In this document: one piece after another, positions 8,265 through 16,850 of the stretch | Numbering within the stretch: position 1 is the stretch's first letter | Layout of the letters: each line of letters begins with the position of its first letter | Assembly (NCBI GenBank): GCA_964512145.1 | Contig: CAZEIM010000001.1 | Span: 1 to 64,000 of the forward strand | Length of the DNA: 64,000 nt | Direction: 5' to 3' | From: CAYOHR01 sp964512145 | GTDB lineage: Bacteria; Bacteroidota; Bacteroidia; Flavobacteriales_G; JALEGO01 | Translations under genes and position numbers: made by a program | Notes under the pieces: generated by a model | What the model saw: only the letters and a program-made list of their open reading frames with translations | The model's database searches: none | Told to the model about the DNA's origin: nothing

Positions 8265-9830
8265 TATTGGAATTCATTGCACAATCAGTTTGTAAATTTA
8301 GATGACGATGAATTAATTACTGAAAACCCTATAGTTCAAGATTTTTCAAAAAATAATCTTAAATATGCTTTTACCCACCATCAAATGGGGCATTATTTAC
8401 CTATTACAACACTAACATATCAATTATCGTACTTTTTTTTTAAAAATAATCCTACACCATATCATATATTTAGTTTAATTATTCATGTATTGAATATTTT
8501 TTTAATTTACTTGATACTTAAAAAATTAAAAATCAAGGATTTTACCGTAATTTTTACCTGTCTAGTTTTTGCTTTACATCCTTTAAATGTGGAGAGTGTT
8601 TCTTGGATCTCTGCACGAAGTAATATTTTATATTTTTTCTTCTATCTATTATCTGTTTACTCCTATATTTCATATTCGGGTTTGAAAAAAAATATTTTAA
8701 CGTTTCTGTTTTTTTTATTATCCTGTTTATCTAAATCAGCTGCTGTTACACTCCCTATTACTCTGTTCATGATCGATTGGTATAACAATTCATCTATCAA
8801 TATAAAAAAAAGTATCATTTCTAAAATTCCTTATCTTCTAATTTCTATATGTTTTGGACTTCTAGCCATTCATTTTTCAAAACAATTTGGGACATTTGAA
8901 GTCAATAATCAATTCTTATGGTACGATAAACTTTTTTTAAGCAGTTACGCTTTGCTATTTTATATCGTAAAATTTTTTTTTCCAATTCATTTATCTGCCA
9001 TCCATTTTTTTCCAGATAAAGCTCCATTTTTACCATGGTTATATTATACCGCATTTCCAATTGTTTTAAGTTTATTTGGGATAATTATTTATTTCATTAA
9101 AAAAAATAAATTATCAAGAGTATTCACTTTTGGAATTTTATGGTTTATCATACATTTATTTTTGGTCTTGCAATGGCTTAGTATAGGAAATGTTATTACT
9201 ACTGAACGTTATGTTTATGCTCCATATGTAGGATTAAGTTTAATATTTTTTCATCTATTAGAAAAAAATATATTAAGTATTGGTATTAGATGGTTTATTG
9301 TAGGATTTATGGGGTTGATTTTTTTAGGAATTACATATAATAGAACTAAGGTTTGGGAAAATTCTTATACGCTATATACAGATGTTATAGATAAATATCC
9401 TGATAAGGGATATGGATATTATGGAAGAGGGATTTATTTATTAGAGCAACAACATTTGGATAGCGCAATAAGAGATTTTACATTGGCTATTGATAAAGAA
9501 AAGTACTTCCCAAATGCATATTTAAACAGAGGAAATACGTATTTAATGATGAATAAAATACATGAGGCAAAAAGGGATTACAAAACCGTACTTGATCAAA
9601 AATCAACTTATAAAGAAGCATATTTTAATTTGGGATACATAAATTATAAAGAAAATAATTATGATCAAGCGATTGAGTATTTCTTAACGGGACTGAATTA
9701 TGGAATTAAATCAAATAACTTATATTATTATTTGGGTTTATCTTATTACCATAAAAACATGAAAACCGAGGCTTGTAAATACTTGAGCTTAAGTAATAAT
9801 TTTAAGGTAATGGAGGCGTATTGTCGTTAA
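8265..9830 (+). CDS. TMTC-like multi-pass membrane protein with C-terminal TPR repeats (5' end at gap)
   Basis: A frame of about 520 residues running from the gap to the TAA at 9828-9830. The first ~360 residues are strongly hydrophobic with roughly ten membrane segments. They carry landmarks of the TMTC/PMT-like GT-C family: FVNLDDDELITENPIVQDF, the THHQMGHYLPITTLTYQLSY segment, and FALHPLNVESVSWISARSNI. The last ~140 residues are TPR repeats (YYGRGIYLLEQQHLDSAI, AYLNRGNTYLMMNKIHEAK, AYFNLGYINYKENNYDQAI). In eukaryotes TMTCs are O-mannosyltransferases; in bacteria the role is unproven, probably sugar transfer to exported proteins or glycans. The first available start codon inside this piece is TTG at 8277. 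If the gap is closed by its 8-base overlap, the frame extends back over a membrane segment (KYTYFLVFILVLTVLVYW), so the true N-terminus lies before the gap, although no ATG is visible there. Confidence 0.75.
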   Translation, partial: YWNSLHNQFVNLDDDELITENPIVQDFSKNNLKYAFTHHQMGHYLPITTLTYQLSYFFFKNNPTPYHIFSLIIHVLNIFLIYLILKKLKIKDFTVIFTCLVFALHPLNVESVSWISARSNILYFFFYLLSVYSYISYSGLKKNILTFLFFLLSCLSKSAAVTLPITLFMIDWYNNSSINIKKSIISKIPYLLISICFGLLAIHFSKQFGTFEVNNQFLWYDKLFLSSYALLFYIVKFFFPIHLSAIHFFPDKAPFLPWLYYTAFPIVLSLFGIIIYFIKKNKLSRVFTFGILWFIIHLFLVLQWLSIGNVITTERYVYAPYVGLSLIFFHLLEKNILSIGIRWFIVGFMGLIFLGITYNRTKVWENSYTLYTDVIDKYPDKGYGYYGRGIYLLEQQHLDSAIRDFTLAIDKEKYFPNAYLNRGNTYLMMNKIHEAKRDYKTVLDQKSTYKEAYFNLGYINYKENNYDQAIEYFLTGLNYGIKSNNLYYYLGLSYYHKNMKTEACKYLSLSNNFKVMEAYCR

Positions 9831-9848
9831 TAGAATATCACAACATTT

Positions 9849-9864
9849 NNNNNNNNNNNNNNNN
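9849..9864. other. assembly gap (16 N)
   Basis: Sixteen Ns between the end of the TPR membrane protein gene and the 3' end of the minus-strand head-repeat gene. Unlike the gap at 8251, I see no clear overlap between its flanks, so real sequence may be missing. Confidence 0.95.
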
Positions 9865-12471
9865 ATCAACACCATTAAACGTAGTTCCATTGGTGTTTTC
9901 AATTACAACATAAAACTCTCCAGCTCTAGCTTCTATATGTAAAATTCTTATATTATCTCTTTGAGCTGCACTCCATCCGGTATTCCCTCTAAATGTTGGT
10001 GAAATTACTGAAGTAGTAGTACATAATGGGTCAGTTACAGTTAAAGTAAGGGTTGTATTTGCTGATAACGTAAAATTATTTACATAAAATTTCCCAAATC
10101 CATTCCAATTACCTCCATTTAATAATGCGGGACCCCAGCTAGGTGAATTTCCTGCTCCTTCTGATAATAGAATTTGACCGGTTGTACCCGCTTGGTTGTT
10201 TGGCATAAAAGCACCTTGAAGTCTTAAATTACCATCAACATGTAATTTTTGAGTTCCCGAAGCTAAATTATCTGAAATAACAACATTTCCATTAGCATCA
10301 ATAATCATTCGCTCATTACCTGCAGTGTTGTCAAAAAATATTAAACTTCCTGTTCCACCTCCGGGATTACTTGAGTTTCCAGAGATAATTCTCCAGTCTC
10401 TACCTCCTGTATTTGTACTATTAATTCTTAACTCAGGGCCATATGAACTGCTTGTTCTAACCTCAATACTAGCTCTACCTGTATTAGGTCCTGCTCCATT
10501 CCCATCTACTACAAATTGTCGTGCAGGATTATTGGTTCCAATACCTACATTTCCATTGGTTTTATAAATATTATCAGTGATAGCATTTGGAGCATCTGTA
10601 CTACCTACCTCATACCAATCATGATCGGATAACCCAGATATTAATGACGAAGGATTTACCCAATTTAACGTGCCCAATCCGTTTGTTACTAAAACTTGAT
10701 TGTTTGTTCCATCTGCTACAGGAAATCTATACCCACCAGAGCCCGGAATATTAATTTGAAACTCACCATTTGAGCGAAGAATATTATTGTCAAATTCACC
10801 GTATATTAAAGGGTTAGCAGTGTTAGAATTATCTAAATATAATTTATTGTTACTAACCAATCCCGATCCTGCTTCAGATCCAATGAAAATATTACTGCTA
10901 CCCGTATTATCAAACCCGGCTCTATACCCAATCATTACGTTATTGTTTTTAGAATGAGCAGCTGAAGCACGTCCGGCTTCATAACCAATCGCAGTATTAT
11001 TTTCACCAGTAGTATTAAAGTTATCTGAATTAAATCCAATAGCCACATTTCCATTTCCATTGGTATTTTGTCTTAATGCCCATTGTCCAATCGCTGTGTT
11101 TTCTCGTCCTAATAGATTATTTTGTAAAGAAGCAAAACCAACACCAACATTTCTGTTACCATTTGTATTTAAGTTTAAAGCCAAAGATCCTATTCCTACG
11201 TTCGTGTTATTGCTTAAATCATCTACCGATCCTGCTCCTTCACCTACAAATACACTATTTCCCGAGTTTAAAAACTCCAGTGTTTGATTTTTTACACGTA
11301 ATCTTTGAATATTATTTGTTCTAAATACTAAATCAACATTGTCGGTAGTTCCTAAAAAATTTGTCGATGCATTTGTTCCTGAGTTACCTAATAAACGCCA
11401 TTCTTGTCCTGATGAGCTTCCTCCTCCAAATCCGGCTGTATCAATCCAGCTTAAAGTACCTAAACCATCCGTAATTAATACATGGCCAGCAGGACCATCT
11501 GTTGTTGGGAATCTATACCCCCCTGAACCGGGAGTGCTAATTTGAAACTCACCATTTATTCGAGCGATGTCATTATCAAATTCACCATAAATTAATGGAC
11601 TAGATGAGTTAGAGTTTTCTATGTAAAGTTTATTATTTCCAGTTTCTGTTTGACCTGATCTAAATCCTAAAAATATATTACCAAAACTTCCTGTTCCTGT
11701 ATTTTCCCCAGCTTCTGTACCAATAAATGTATTATTGGTACCAGTAGTAAGAGATTTACCGGATTCAAAACCCAAAGCAGTATTTCCTATTCCTATAATA
11801 TTACTATTTAATGAGCTTTGACCAACACCTGTATTAAAACTTCCCGAGATATTAGAAAACAAAGCATCTCTACCAACAGCCGTATTTTGATCACCGGTAG
11901 TACTTGATCTCAATGACCGATAACCTACGGCAACATTTCCTGCTCCAGTAACACTAGATCTACCACTTTCAAAACCAATAAATACATTAAATCGGTTGGA
12001 TAAGTCATCGTTTAATCCTGCTTGTTCGCCTATAAAAACACTTGAACCGGAATTTAAAAACTCCAAGGTATTCTGTTTTATACGTAATTTTTCGATATTG
12101 TTAGTTCTTATGGTTAAGTCTTGATTATCGGTAGTTCCTAAAAAGTTTGTGCTGGACACAGTACCTGTATTTCCAAGAATTTGCCATGCCTGACTACCAC
12201 CTCCACCTCCTGCACCTAATTTCACCCAATAGGTTCCGTCAAAATACCAAAATGCTTTGTCTGGGTTTAAATAAATTAATAAACCTTCAGCTGGAGAGGG
12301 AATTAATAATGTATCGTTTACCCTAGGAGTTAAAAAGCCTTTTTCGGCAGCACTTAACTCTAATACGGCTGAACTATGTGGACTGGTAGTCCCTATACCC
12401 ACATTGTTTTGAGAAAAAATATCAGCTACAAAAAAGGAATAAATTATAGAAAGGGTAACAATTCTGTTCAT
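9865..12471 (-). CDS. large secreted surface protein with hemagglutinin/YadA-head-like repeats, 3' end lost in gap
   Basis: About 869 residues remain. I place the start at the ATG at 12471 (MNRIVTLSIIYSFFVADIFS, a signal peptide) and not at the earlier in-frame codon at 12555, which would put 28 non-signal residues first. After the signal come NVGIGTTSPHSSAVLELS, KGFLTP and FWYFDGTYWVKLG, a head module common to Bacteroidota adhesin or tail-fibre-like proteins. Next are head repeats of the type NxxxGxxAG/NTAVGxxAL/NTFIGTEAG, each about 14-23 residues. The whole unit LGNTGT...LEFLNSG...GEQAG is repeated from about residue 350, so the protein holds two long tandem modules. Probably a trimeric fibrous adhesin or structural protein. 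No T9SS sorting domain is visible, but the C-terminus (after FNGVD) is cut by the gap. Confidence 0.7.
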
Positions 12472-12530
12472 AAATAGGGTTTTTAACTTTGCTAATTTAC
12501 AAAAAATAAGATTAGTATAAAATTCTTTTT

Positions 12531-12538
12531 TACATTTG
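12531..12538 (+). promoter_or_regulatory. -7 promoter box upstream of the thiolase gene
   Basis: TACATTTG, exact TAnnTTTG, 27 bases before the thiolase ATG at 12566. Confidence 0.6.
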
Positions 12539-12565
12539 AAACTTATTAAATTCAATTAAATATTC

Positions 12566-13750
12566 ATGAAAGAAGTATATATTGTTTCAGCAACTAGAAC
12601 TCCTATGGGAAGTTTTAATGGTGTTTTTTCAGAAATTTCTGCACCTCATTTAGCCGCTTTTGCTATAAAAGGTGCTTTATCGAAAATTAATTTAAATCCT
12701 AATTTAGTGGAAGAGGTTTTTATGGGAAATGTTTTGCAAGCGGGCATTGGCCAAGCCCCTGCCCGACAAGCAGCTATTTATGGAGGATTATCCAAAGAAA
12801 CACCTTGTACGACTGTAAATAAAGTATGCGCATCGGGTATGAAAGCGATTGCTCTTGCTGCACAAAGCATTCAAACTGGCGATAATCAAATAGTTTTAGC
12901 AGGAGGTATGGAAAATATGACACAAACGCCTTATTATTTAAAAAATGCCCGCAACGGTTATAAATACGGTGAAGGTAAAATTCTTGATGGATTGGTATTT
13001 GATGGTTTAACAGATGTTTACAATAATTATCAAATGGGAGTTGCGGCAGAATTATGTGCAAAAAAATATTCGATTACTCGAGAGGAACAAGATAATTATG
13101 CTTTAGAATCGTACAAAAGATCAGCAAATGCTTGGCAAAATGGAAAGTTTACCGATGAAATAACTCCTGTAGAAATTATTTCAAAAAAGGGTGAAAAATC
13201 AATGATTTCCGAAGACGAAGAATATAAAAAAATATTTGTAGATAAAGTGAGAACTCTAAAGCCGGTGTTTGAAAAAGAGGGCACTATTACTGCAGCTAAC
13301 GCTTCTACGATTAACGATGGTGCATCGGCATTAATATTAATGAGTAAAGAGCAATTAGATAAATTAAATATTAAACCACTAGCTAAAATTGTAAGTTTTG
13401 CAGATGCTGCTCAAGAACCAGAGTGGTTTACTACTGCACCAGCCAAAGCAATCCCAAAAGCTCTTGCAAAAGCAGGTTTAAGCATTTCTGATATTGATTA
13501 TTTTGAGATTAATGAAGCATTTTCTGTAGTGGCACTAGCCAACAATAAGTTATTAAATATAGATGGAAACAAAGTTAATATTCATGGGGGAGCAGTTTCA
13601 TTGGGGCATCCCTTAGGAAATTCGGGGTCTAGAATTTTGGTAACCTTAATTCATGTTTTGAAACAGCAAAACGCTAAATTTGGTGTTGCAGGAATTTGTA
13701 ATGGTGGGGGAGGAGCATCTGCAATGGTTATAGAAAACATTCGTTCATGA
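12566..13750 (+). CDS. acetyl-CoA C-acyltransferase (thiolase)
   Basis: 394 residues, the standard length for thiolase II or acetyl-CoA acetyltransferase. It condenses two acyl-CoAs or cleaves a 3-ketoacyl-CoA. The active-site nucleophile is C88 in NKVCASGMKAI. The other catalytic residues are the NEAFSVVAL motif, H348 in GGAVSLGHPLG and C378 in GICNGGGGASA. All are present. The GHPLG and GGGGASA text is that of the AtoB/PhaA/FadA family; degradative and biosynthetic roles cannot be separated from sequence alone. The stop overlaps the start of the NlpC/P60 gene by 4 bases (ATGA). Confidence 0.95.
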   Translation: MKEVYIVSATRTPMGSFNGVFSEISAPHLAAFAIKGALSKINLNPNLVEEVFMGNVLQAGIGQAPARQAAIYGGLSKETPCTTVNKVCASGMKAIALAAQSIQTGDNQIVLAGGMENMTQTPYYLKNARNGYKYGEGKILDGLVFDGLTDVYNNYQMGVAAELCAKKYSITREEQDNYALESYKRSANAWQNGKFTDEITPVEIISKKGEKSMISEDEEYKKIFVDKVRTLKPVFEKEGTITAANASTINDGASALILMSKEQLDKLNIKPLAKIVSFADAAQEPEWFTTAPAKAIPKALAKAGLSISDIDYFEINEAFSVVALANNKLLNIDGNKVNIHGGAVSLGHPLGNSGSRILVTLIHVLKQQNAKFGVAGICNGGGGASAMVIENIRS

Positions 13751-14526
13751 AGTACGGTATTTGTATACTAAGTACTATTCCTTTACGAAAAAATCCAGAA
13801 CATTCATCCGAAATGGTTTCTCAGTTGTTGTTTGGAGAAACCTATACGGTTCAAGAAGTCAAAAGCGAATGGTTACATATTGAATGTTCGTATGATAAAT
13901 ATAGAGGCTGGATTTCTTTAAAACAACACCATGAATTAGCGCAAGAAAAATTTCATCAAATTTTAAAAGAAAAAACGGTTTGCGTTTCTGATCCAATTGC
14001 TCATGTGTTAGATTTTAAAGAAGAAGAAATTATTGTTTTAATAGGTTCGTCTTTACCTTTATATACTAAGCATTCAAATATCCAAAAATTTTTAACTGAT
14101 TACCAATACCAAGGTAGTGTGAATATTTCTACATCAAACAAAACAATAGATGTATTAATTGATTATGCTGTACTGTTTTTAAATTCGCCTTATTTATGGG
14201 GTGGAAGATCTATTTTTGGGGTAGATTGTTCAGGTTTTGTACAGGTTATTTTTAAACTAATTGGAGTAAAGTTACCAAGAGATGCTTTTGAACAAGCAGA
14301 AATAGGGGAAATTATTTTAGATATTGAAAAATCTAAACCCGGTGATCTTGCTTTTTTTGTGAATGAACATCAAAAAATCACACATGTAGGTTTAATATTA
14401 GATGAAACATTTATCATACATGCATCTGGGAAAGTTAGGATAGATACGTTGGATGAAAAAGGCATTTATAATGAAGATATAGAATTATATACCCATAAGC
14501 TGCATTCAATTAGGAGAGTTTTATGA
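13747..14526 (+). CDS. NlpC/P60 family peptidase with SH3-like N-terminal region
   Basis: 259 residues. The N-terminal ~65 residues look like a bacterial SH3 domain (ICILSTIPLRKNPEHSSEMVSQLLFGETYTV, W-rich YRGWISL). The NlpC/P60 catalytic domain runs from about residue 135 to the end: SPYLWGGRSIFGVDCSGFV with nucleophile C161, H213 in ITHVGLI and a polar third residue near FIIHASG (about 225). This architecture matches cysteine peptidases that cut gamma-D-glutamyl-diamino acid bonds in peptidoglycan stem peptides. No signal peptide is visible, suggesting cytoplasmic muropeptide recycling, as in other SH3-NlpC proteins without export signals. It is translationally coupled to the thiolase (4-base overlap), and its end overlaps the convergent LptF/G gene by 6 bases. 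Confidence 0.9.
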   Translation: MKYGICILSTIPLRKNPEHSSEMVSQLLFGETYTVQEVKSEWLHIECSYDKYRGWISLKQHHELAQEKFHQILKEKTVCVSDPIAHVLDFKEEEIIVLIGSSLPLYTKHSNIQKFLTDYQYQGSVNISTSNKTIDVLIDYAVLFLNSPYLWGGRSIFGVDCSGFVQVIFKLIGVKLPRDAFEQAEIGEIILDIEKSKPGDLAFFVNEHQKITHVGLILDETFIIHASGKVRIDTLDEKGIYNEDIELYTHKLHSIRRVL

Positions 14527-15930
14527 TTTTTTTCGAAATAATTTAATTCTAAAAAATATTTTAGAAATAGAAAAATCGAACAGTTTTGAGTCACCATTTG
14601 ATTTATAAGATAAAAATATTGCTATAGGAGTTAAAATAAAAGAAGCTAACCACATTCCTCTATGTGCTTCCCATTCTCCTTGTTTTACTAGTTTTTCTCC
14701 TACAATACTAATTACATAGTAAAATAAAAAAATTATTATAGAAACAATTACAGGCATACCCATACCTCCTTTTCTAATAATAGCACCAAGTGGAGCACCA
14801 ACGAAAAAAAGTATAAAACTAACATAAGCTACACTGAATTTTCTATGCCATTCAATTTTATATCTTGATATTCTTGTATCGTTGGATTCTTTATTTTGCG
14901 CTGAAACCTCTTGTAATTGTTTAGCATTTCTTACCAAACTTTTTGTCTGAGAATAGATGTTTTTTTGAATATTTATGGGTAGTTCTGTAATACTTTTATG
15001 TAAGGAGTTGTCTTGTAAATACAAAATTGAGTCGGAAAATAAGTGAATTGGTTCGTTACATAAACCGGTATATCGTTGCATAAAATCTTTGGTTTCTAAA
15101 ATGGTTGTATCTATTGCAGCTTCCAATTGTTTTAAATTTAGCATTTCATAGCTATCTTTAAATAAATCTTCTTCAGATTTTTTTAAATCGAAAGAAGACA
15201 TATCGAATAAAACAGTTTGTTCTTCAAATTTATTTCTAAATAAAGGGTAATTGTTTTTTTGATCATTGGTGCTCTCAAGTTCATCCCAACTGTACCCATT
15301 ATACATAGTGATTAGTAAATTTTTCTCATCCTTGCTAAACCGCATTCGGCCACTATCTGCTTTAATAATTTTAACATTTCCTCGGTTTGCAGTATGATCA
15401 TAAATAGTTACTCCATAAAGTGATTGACCATCTTTTCCTTTTTTCATAACTCGTATAACATACCCTTCTATTTCTTTGTAATAAATTTTTTCTTTAATTT
15501 CTAATGCTGGTTTTTTATGGGTAATATCATACAATAATGTTTTCATTTTTAAATTAGCAACAGGCCAAACAAAGTTTGTAAATAAAAAGGCCGAAAAACC
15601 AATAAAAATAGCCGTATATATTAAAGGGCGTAAGGATTTTATTAATGAAATACCAGCCGATTTTATGGCTACCAACTCGTAATTTTCACCAAAGTTTCCT
15701 AATGTCATAATAGAAGCTAATAGAACGGCAATGGGTAAAGCGATTGGGACTAAGTTTGCTGAGGCGTAAAAAAGCAATTGGAATACAATATTTAATTCCA
15801 GTCCTTTGCCAATCATATCGTCCATGTATTTCCATAAAAACTGCATTACAAGTAAGAACAATACCACCATAAAAGTAATGCTGAAAGGCCCTATAAATGC
15901 TCCTAAAAATAATCGATGTAGTTTTTTCAA
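14521..15930 (-). CDS. LptF/LptG family permease (YjgP/YjgQ)
   Basis: 469 residues. Three N-terminal membrane helices, a large periplasmic section (about residues 105-360) and three C-terminal helices (FSVAYVSFILFFVGAPLGAI, MGMPVIVSIIIFLFYYVIS, GMWLASFILTPIAIFLS) match the LptF/G fold. This is the membrane part of the LptB2FG ABC transporter that extracts lipopolysaccharide from the inner membrane. The FVGAPLGAIIRKGGMGMP segment is diagnostic. It is about 100 residues longer than E. coli LptF because of an enlarged, Lys/Glu-rich periplasmic region, usual for Bacteroidota. The start is a TTG at 15930; no ATG is available nearby. It follows the START-like gene by 10 bases in the same direction. 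Confidence 0.9.
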   Translation of the reverse strand: MKKLHRLFLGAFIGPFSITFMVVLFLLVMQFLWKYMDDMIGKGLELNIVFQLLFYASANLVPIALPIAVLLASIMTLGNFGENYELVAIKSAGISLIKSLRPLIYTAIFIGFSAFLFTNFVWPVANLKMKTLLYDITHKKPALEIKEKIYYKEIEGYVIRVMKKGKDGQSLYGVTIYDHTANRGNVKIIKADSGRMRFSKDEKNLLITMYNGYSWDELESTNDQKNNYPLFRNKFEEQTVLFDMSSFDLKKSEEDLFKDSYEMLNLKQLEAAIDTTILETKDFMQRYTGLCNEPIHLFSDSILYLQDNSLHKSITELPINIQKNIYSQTKSLVRNAKQLQEVSAQNKESNDTRISRYKIEWHRKFSVAYVSFILFFVGAPLGAIIRKGGMGMPVIVSIIIFLFYYVISIVGEKLVKQGEWEAHRGMWLASFILTPIAIFLSYKSNGDSKLFDFSISKIFFRIKLFRKKS

Positions 15931-15940
15931 TGAAAAACTT

Positions 15941-16327
15941 TTAAAACAAACCTAAATTATGCTTTAAATCTGCTATTTGATGATTCCATAACTGAGTTGA
16001 TTCTTTCATATCAACTTCTTCACAAAAATCAGTAATAATTAATATTAATTCACCAGTCATTGGATCAACATGTATTTTAAATTCAAAATAATACTCTGTT
16101 CCTTCATTTTCTAACCATTGAAACCTAATATTTTCATCATTTTTTTTATGTATAAGTTTAGCTTTTTCCTCGTTACCACTCCAATTAAAGGTGTATATGT
16201 CATCTTTAATAGCTACGTCATCGGCAAACCATTCTGCCAAACCGCTTGGAGTACTTAAACGAGGGTAAAGAATCCCAGGTGTAGTTTTTAGCAAGTATTC
16301 CAATTCTATTTTTTTTCGCTTTGCCAT
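15941..16327 (-). CDS. START-like (SRPBCC/AHSA1-related) domain protein
   Basis: 128 residues from the ATG at 16327 (MAKRKKIELEYLLKTTPGIL). A longer in-frame reading to 16426 adds 33 hydrophobic residues with no family resemblance and was rejected. The sequence has the helix-grip pattern of SRPBCC proteins: ELEYLLKTTPGILYPRLSTP, GLAEWFADDV, YTFNWSGNEEKA, FQWLENEGTEYYFEFKI and a long C-terminal helix with STQLWNHQIADLKHNLG. This small START-like family is common in Bacteroidota; its ligand is unknown. It precedes the LptF/G gene by 10 bases, the usual pairing, so a link to envelope lipids is possible but is inference. Confidence 0.8.
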   Translation of the reverse strand: MAKRKKIELEYLLKTTPGILYPRLSTPSGLAEWFADDVAIKDDIYTFNWSGNEEKAKLIHKKNDENIRFQWLENEGTEYYFEFKIHVDPMTGELILIITDFCEEVDMKESTQLWNHQIADLKHNLGLF

Positions 16328-16454
16328 TTTCAAACAATTGGTTATGGTGCAATATAAAAATATTTTTAAATACAAAAAAAATATACTACATATTTTTAAC
16401 GTTTGTAATGAATAAAAATGCAACATTTATATATTCTTTTCGTATGAAACTTAC

Positions 16455-16850
16455 ATGTGCACGAAAAAAAGTTATATAAAAATTGTTTTTTTATTTTTTA
16501 TTCCAAGTATTGCTTTGTTTTCAAATGCTACAAGTTACATTCAAGAATCTACACCAGATAATGGTAATATTGATAAATCAGAAAAAGTAAAGGACTATAT
16601 TTTGTATCCTAATCCTAATAATGGTCAGTTTCAAATATTATTTACCGATTTTAGTTCTATTTCTGTGCAAATTGAGTTATATAATGCACTTGGCCAAAAA
16701 ATTTACGAAGAAAATTCTATCATACCTTCGGATATTTTTATTAAAAGTTTTGATTTTAGTAAATTACCCCCTTCAAACTATCATTTTTTTGTAATTGATC
16801 ATTCGGGTAAAATTCAACATACTTCTTTTATAATAGATCAATCATTTTAA
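16455..16850 (+). CDS. very small T9SS type A sorting-domain protein
   Basis: 131 residues. The signal peptide is KIVFLFFIPSIALFSNATS (about residues 9-27), followed by only ~25 linker residues and then a complete T9SS type A C-terminal domain: YILYPNPNNGQFQILF, IELYNALGQKIYEE, KLPPSNYHFFVID, IQHTSFIID. T9SS substrates normally carry a large functional domain before this ~80-residue module; here there is essentially none. It could be a surface anchor peptide, a decaying gene or a small effector. ATG start at 16455, between two minus-strand genes. Confidence 0.75.
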   Translation: MCTKKSYIKIVFLFFIPSIALFSNATSYIQESTPDNGNIDKSEKVKDYILYPNPNNGQFQILFTDFSSISVQIELYNALGQKIYEENSIIPSDIFIKSFDFSKLPPSNYHFFVIDHSGKIQHTSFIIDQSF

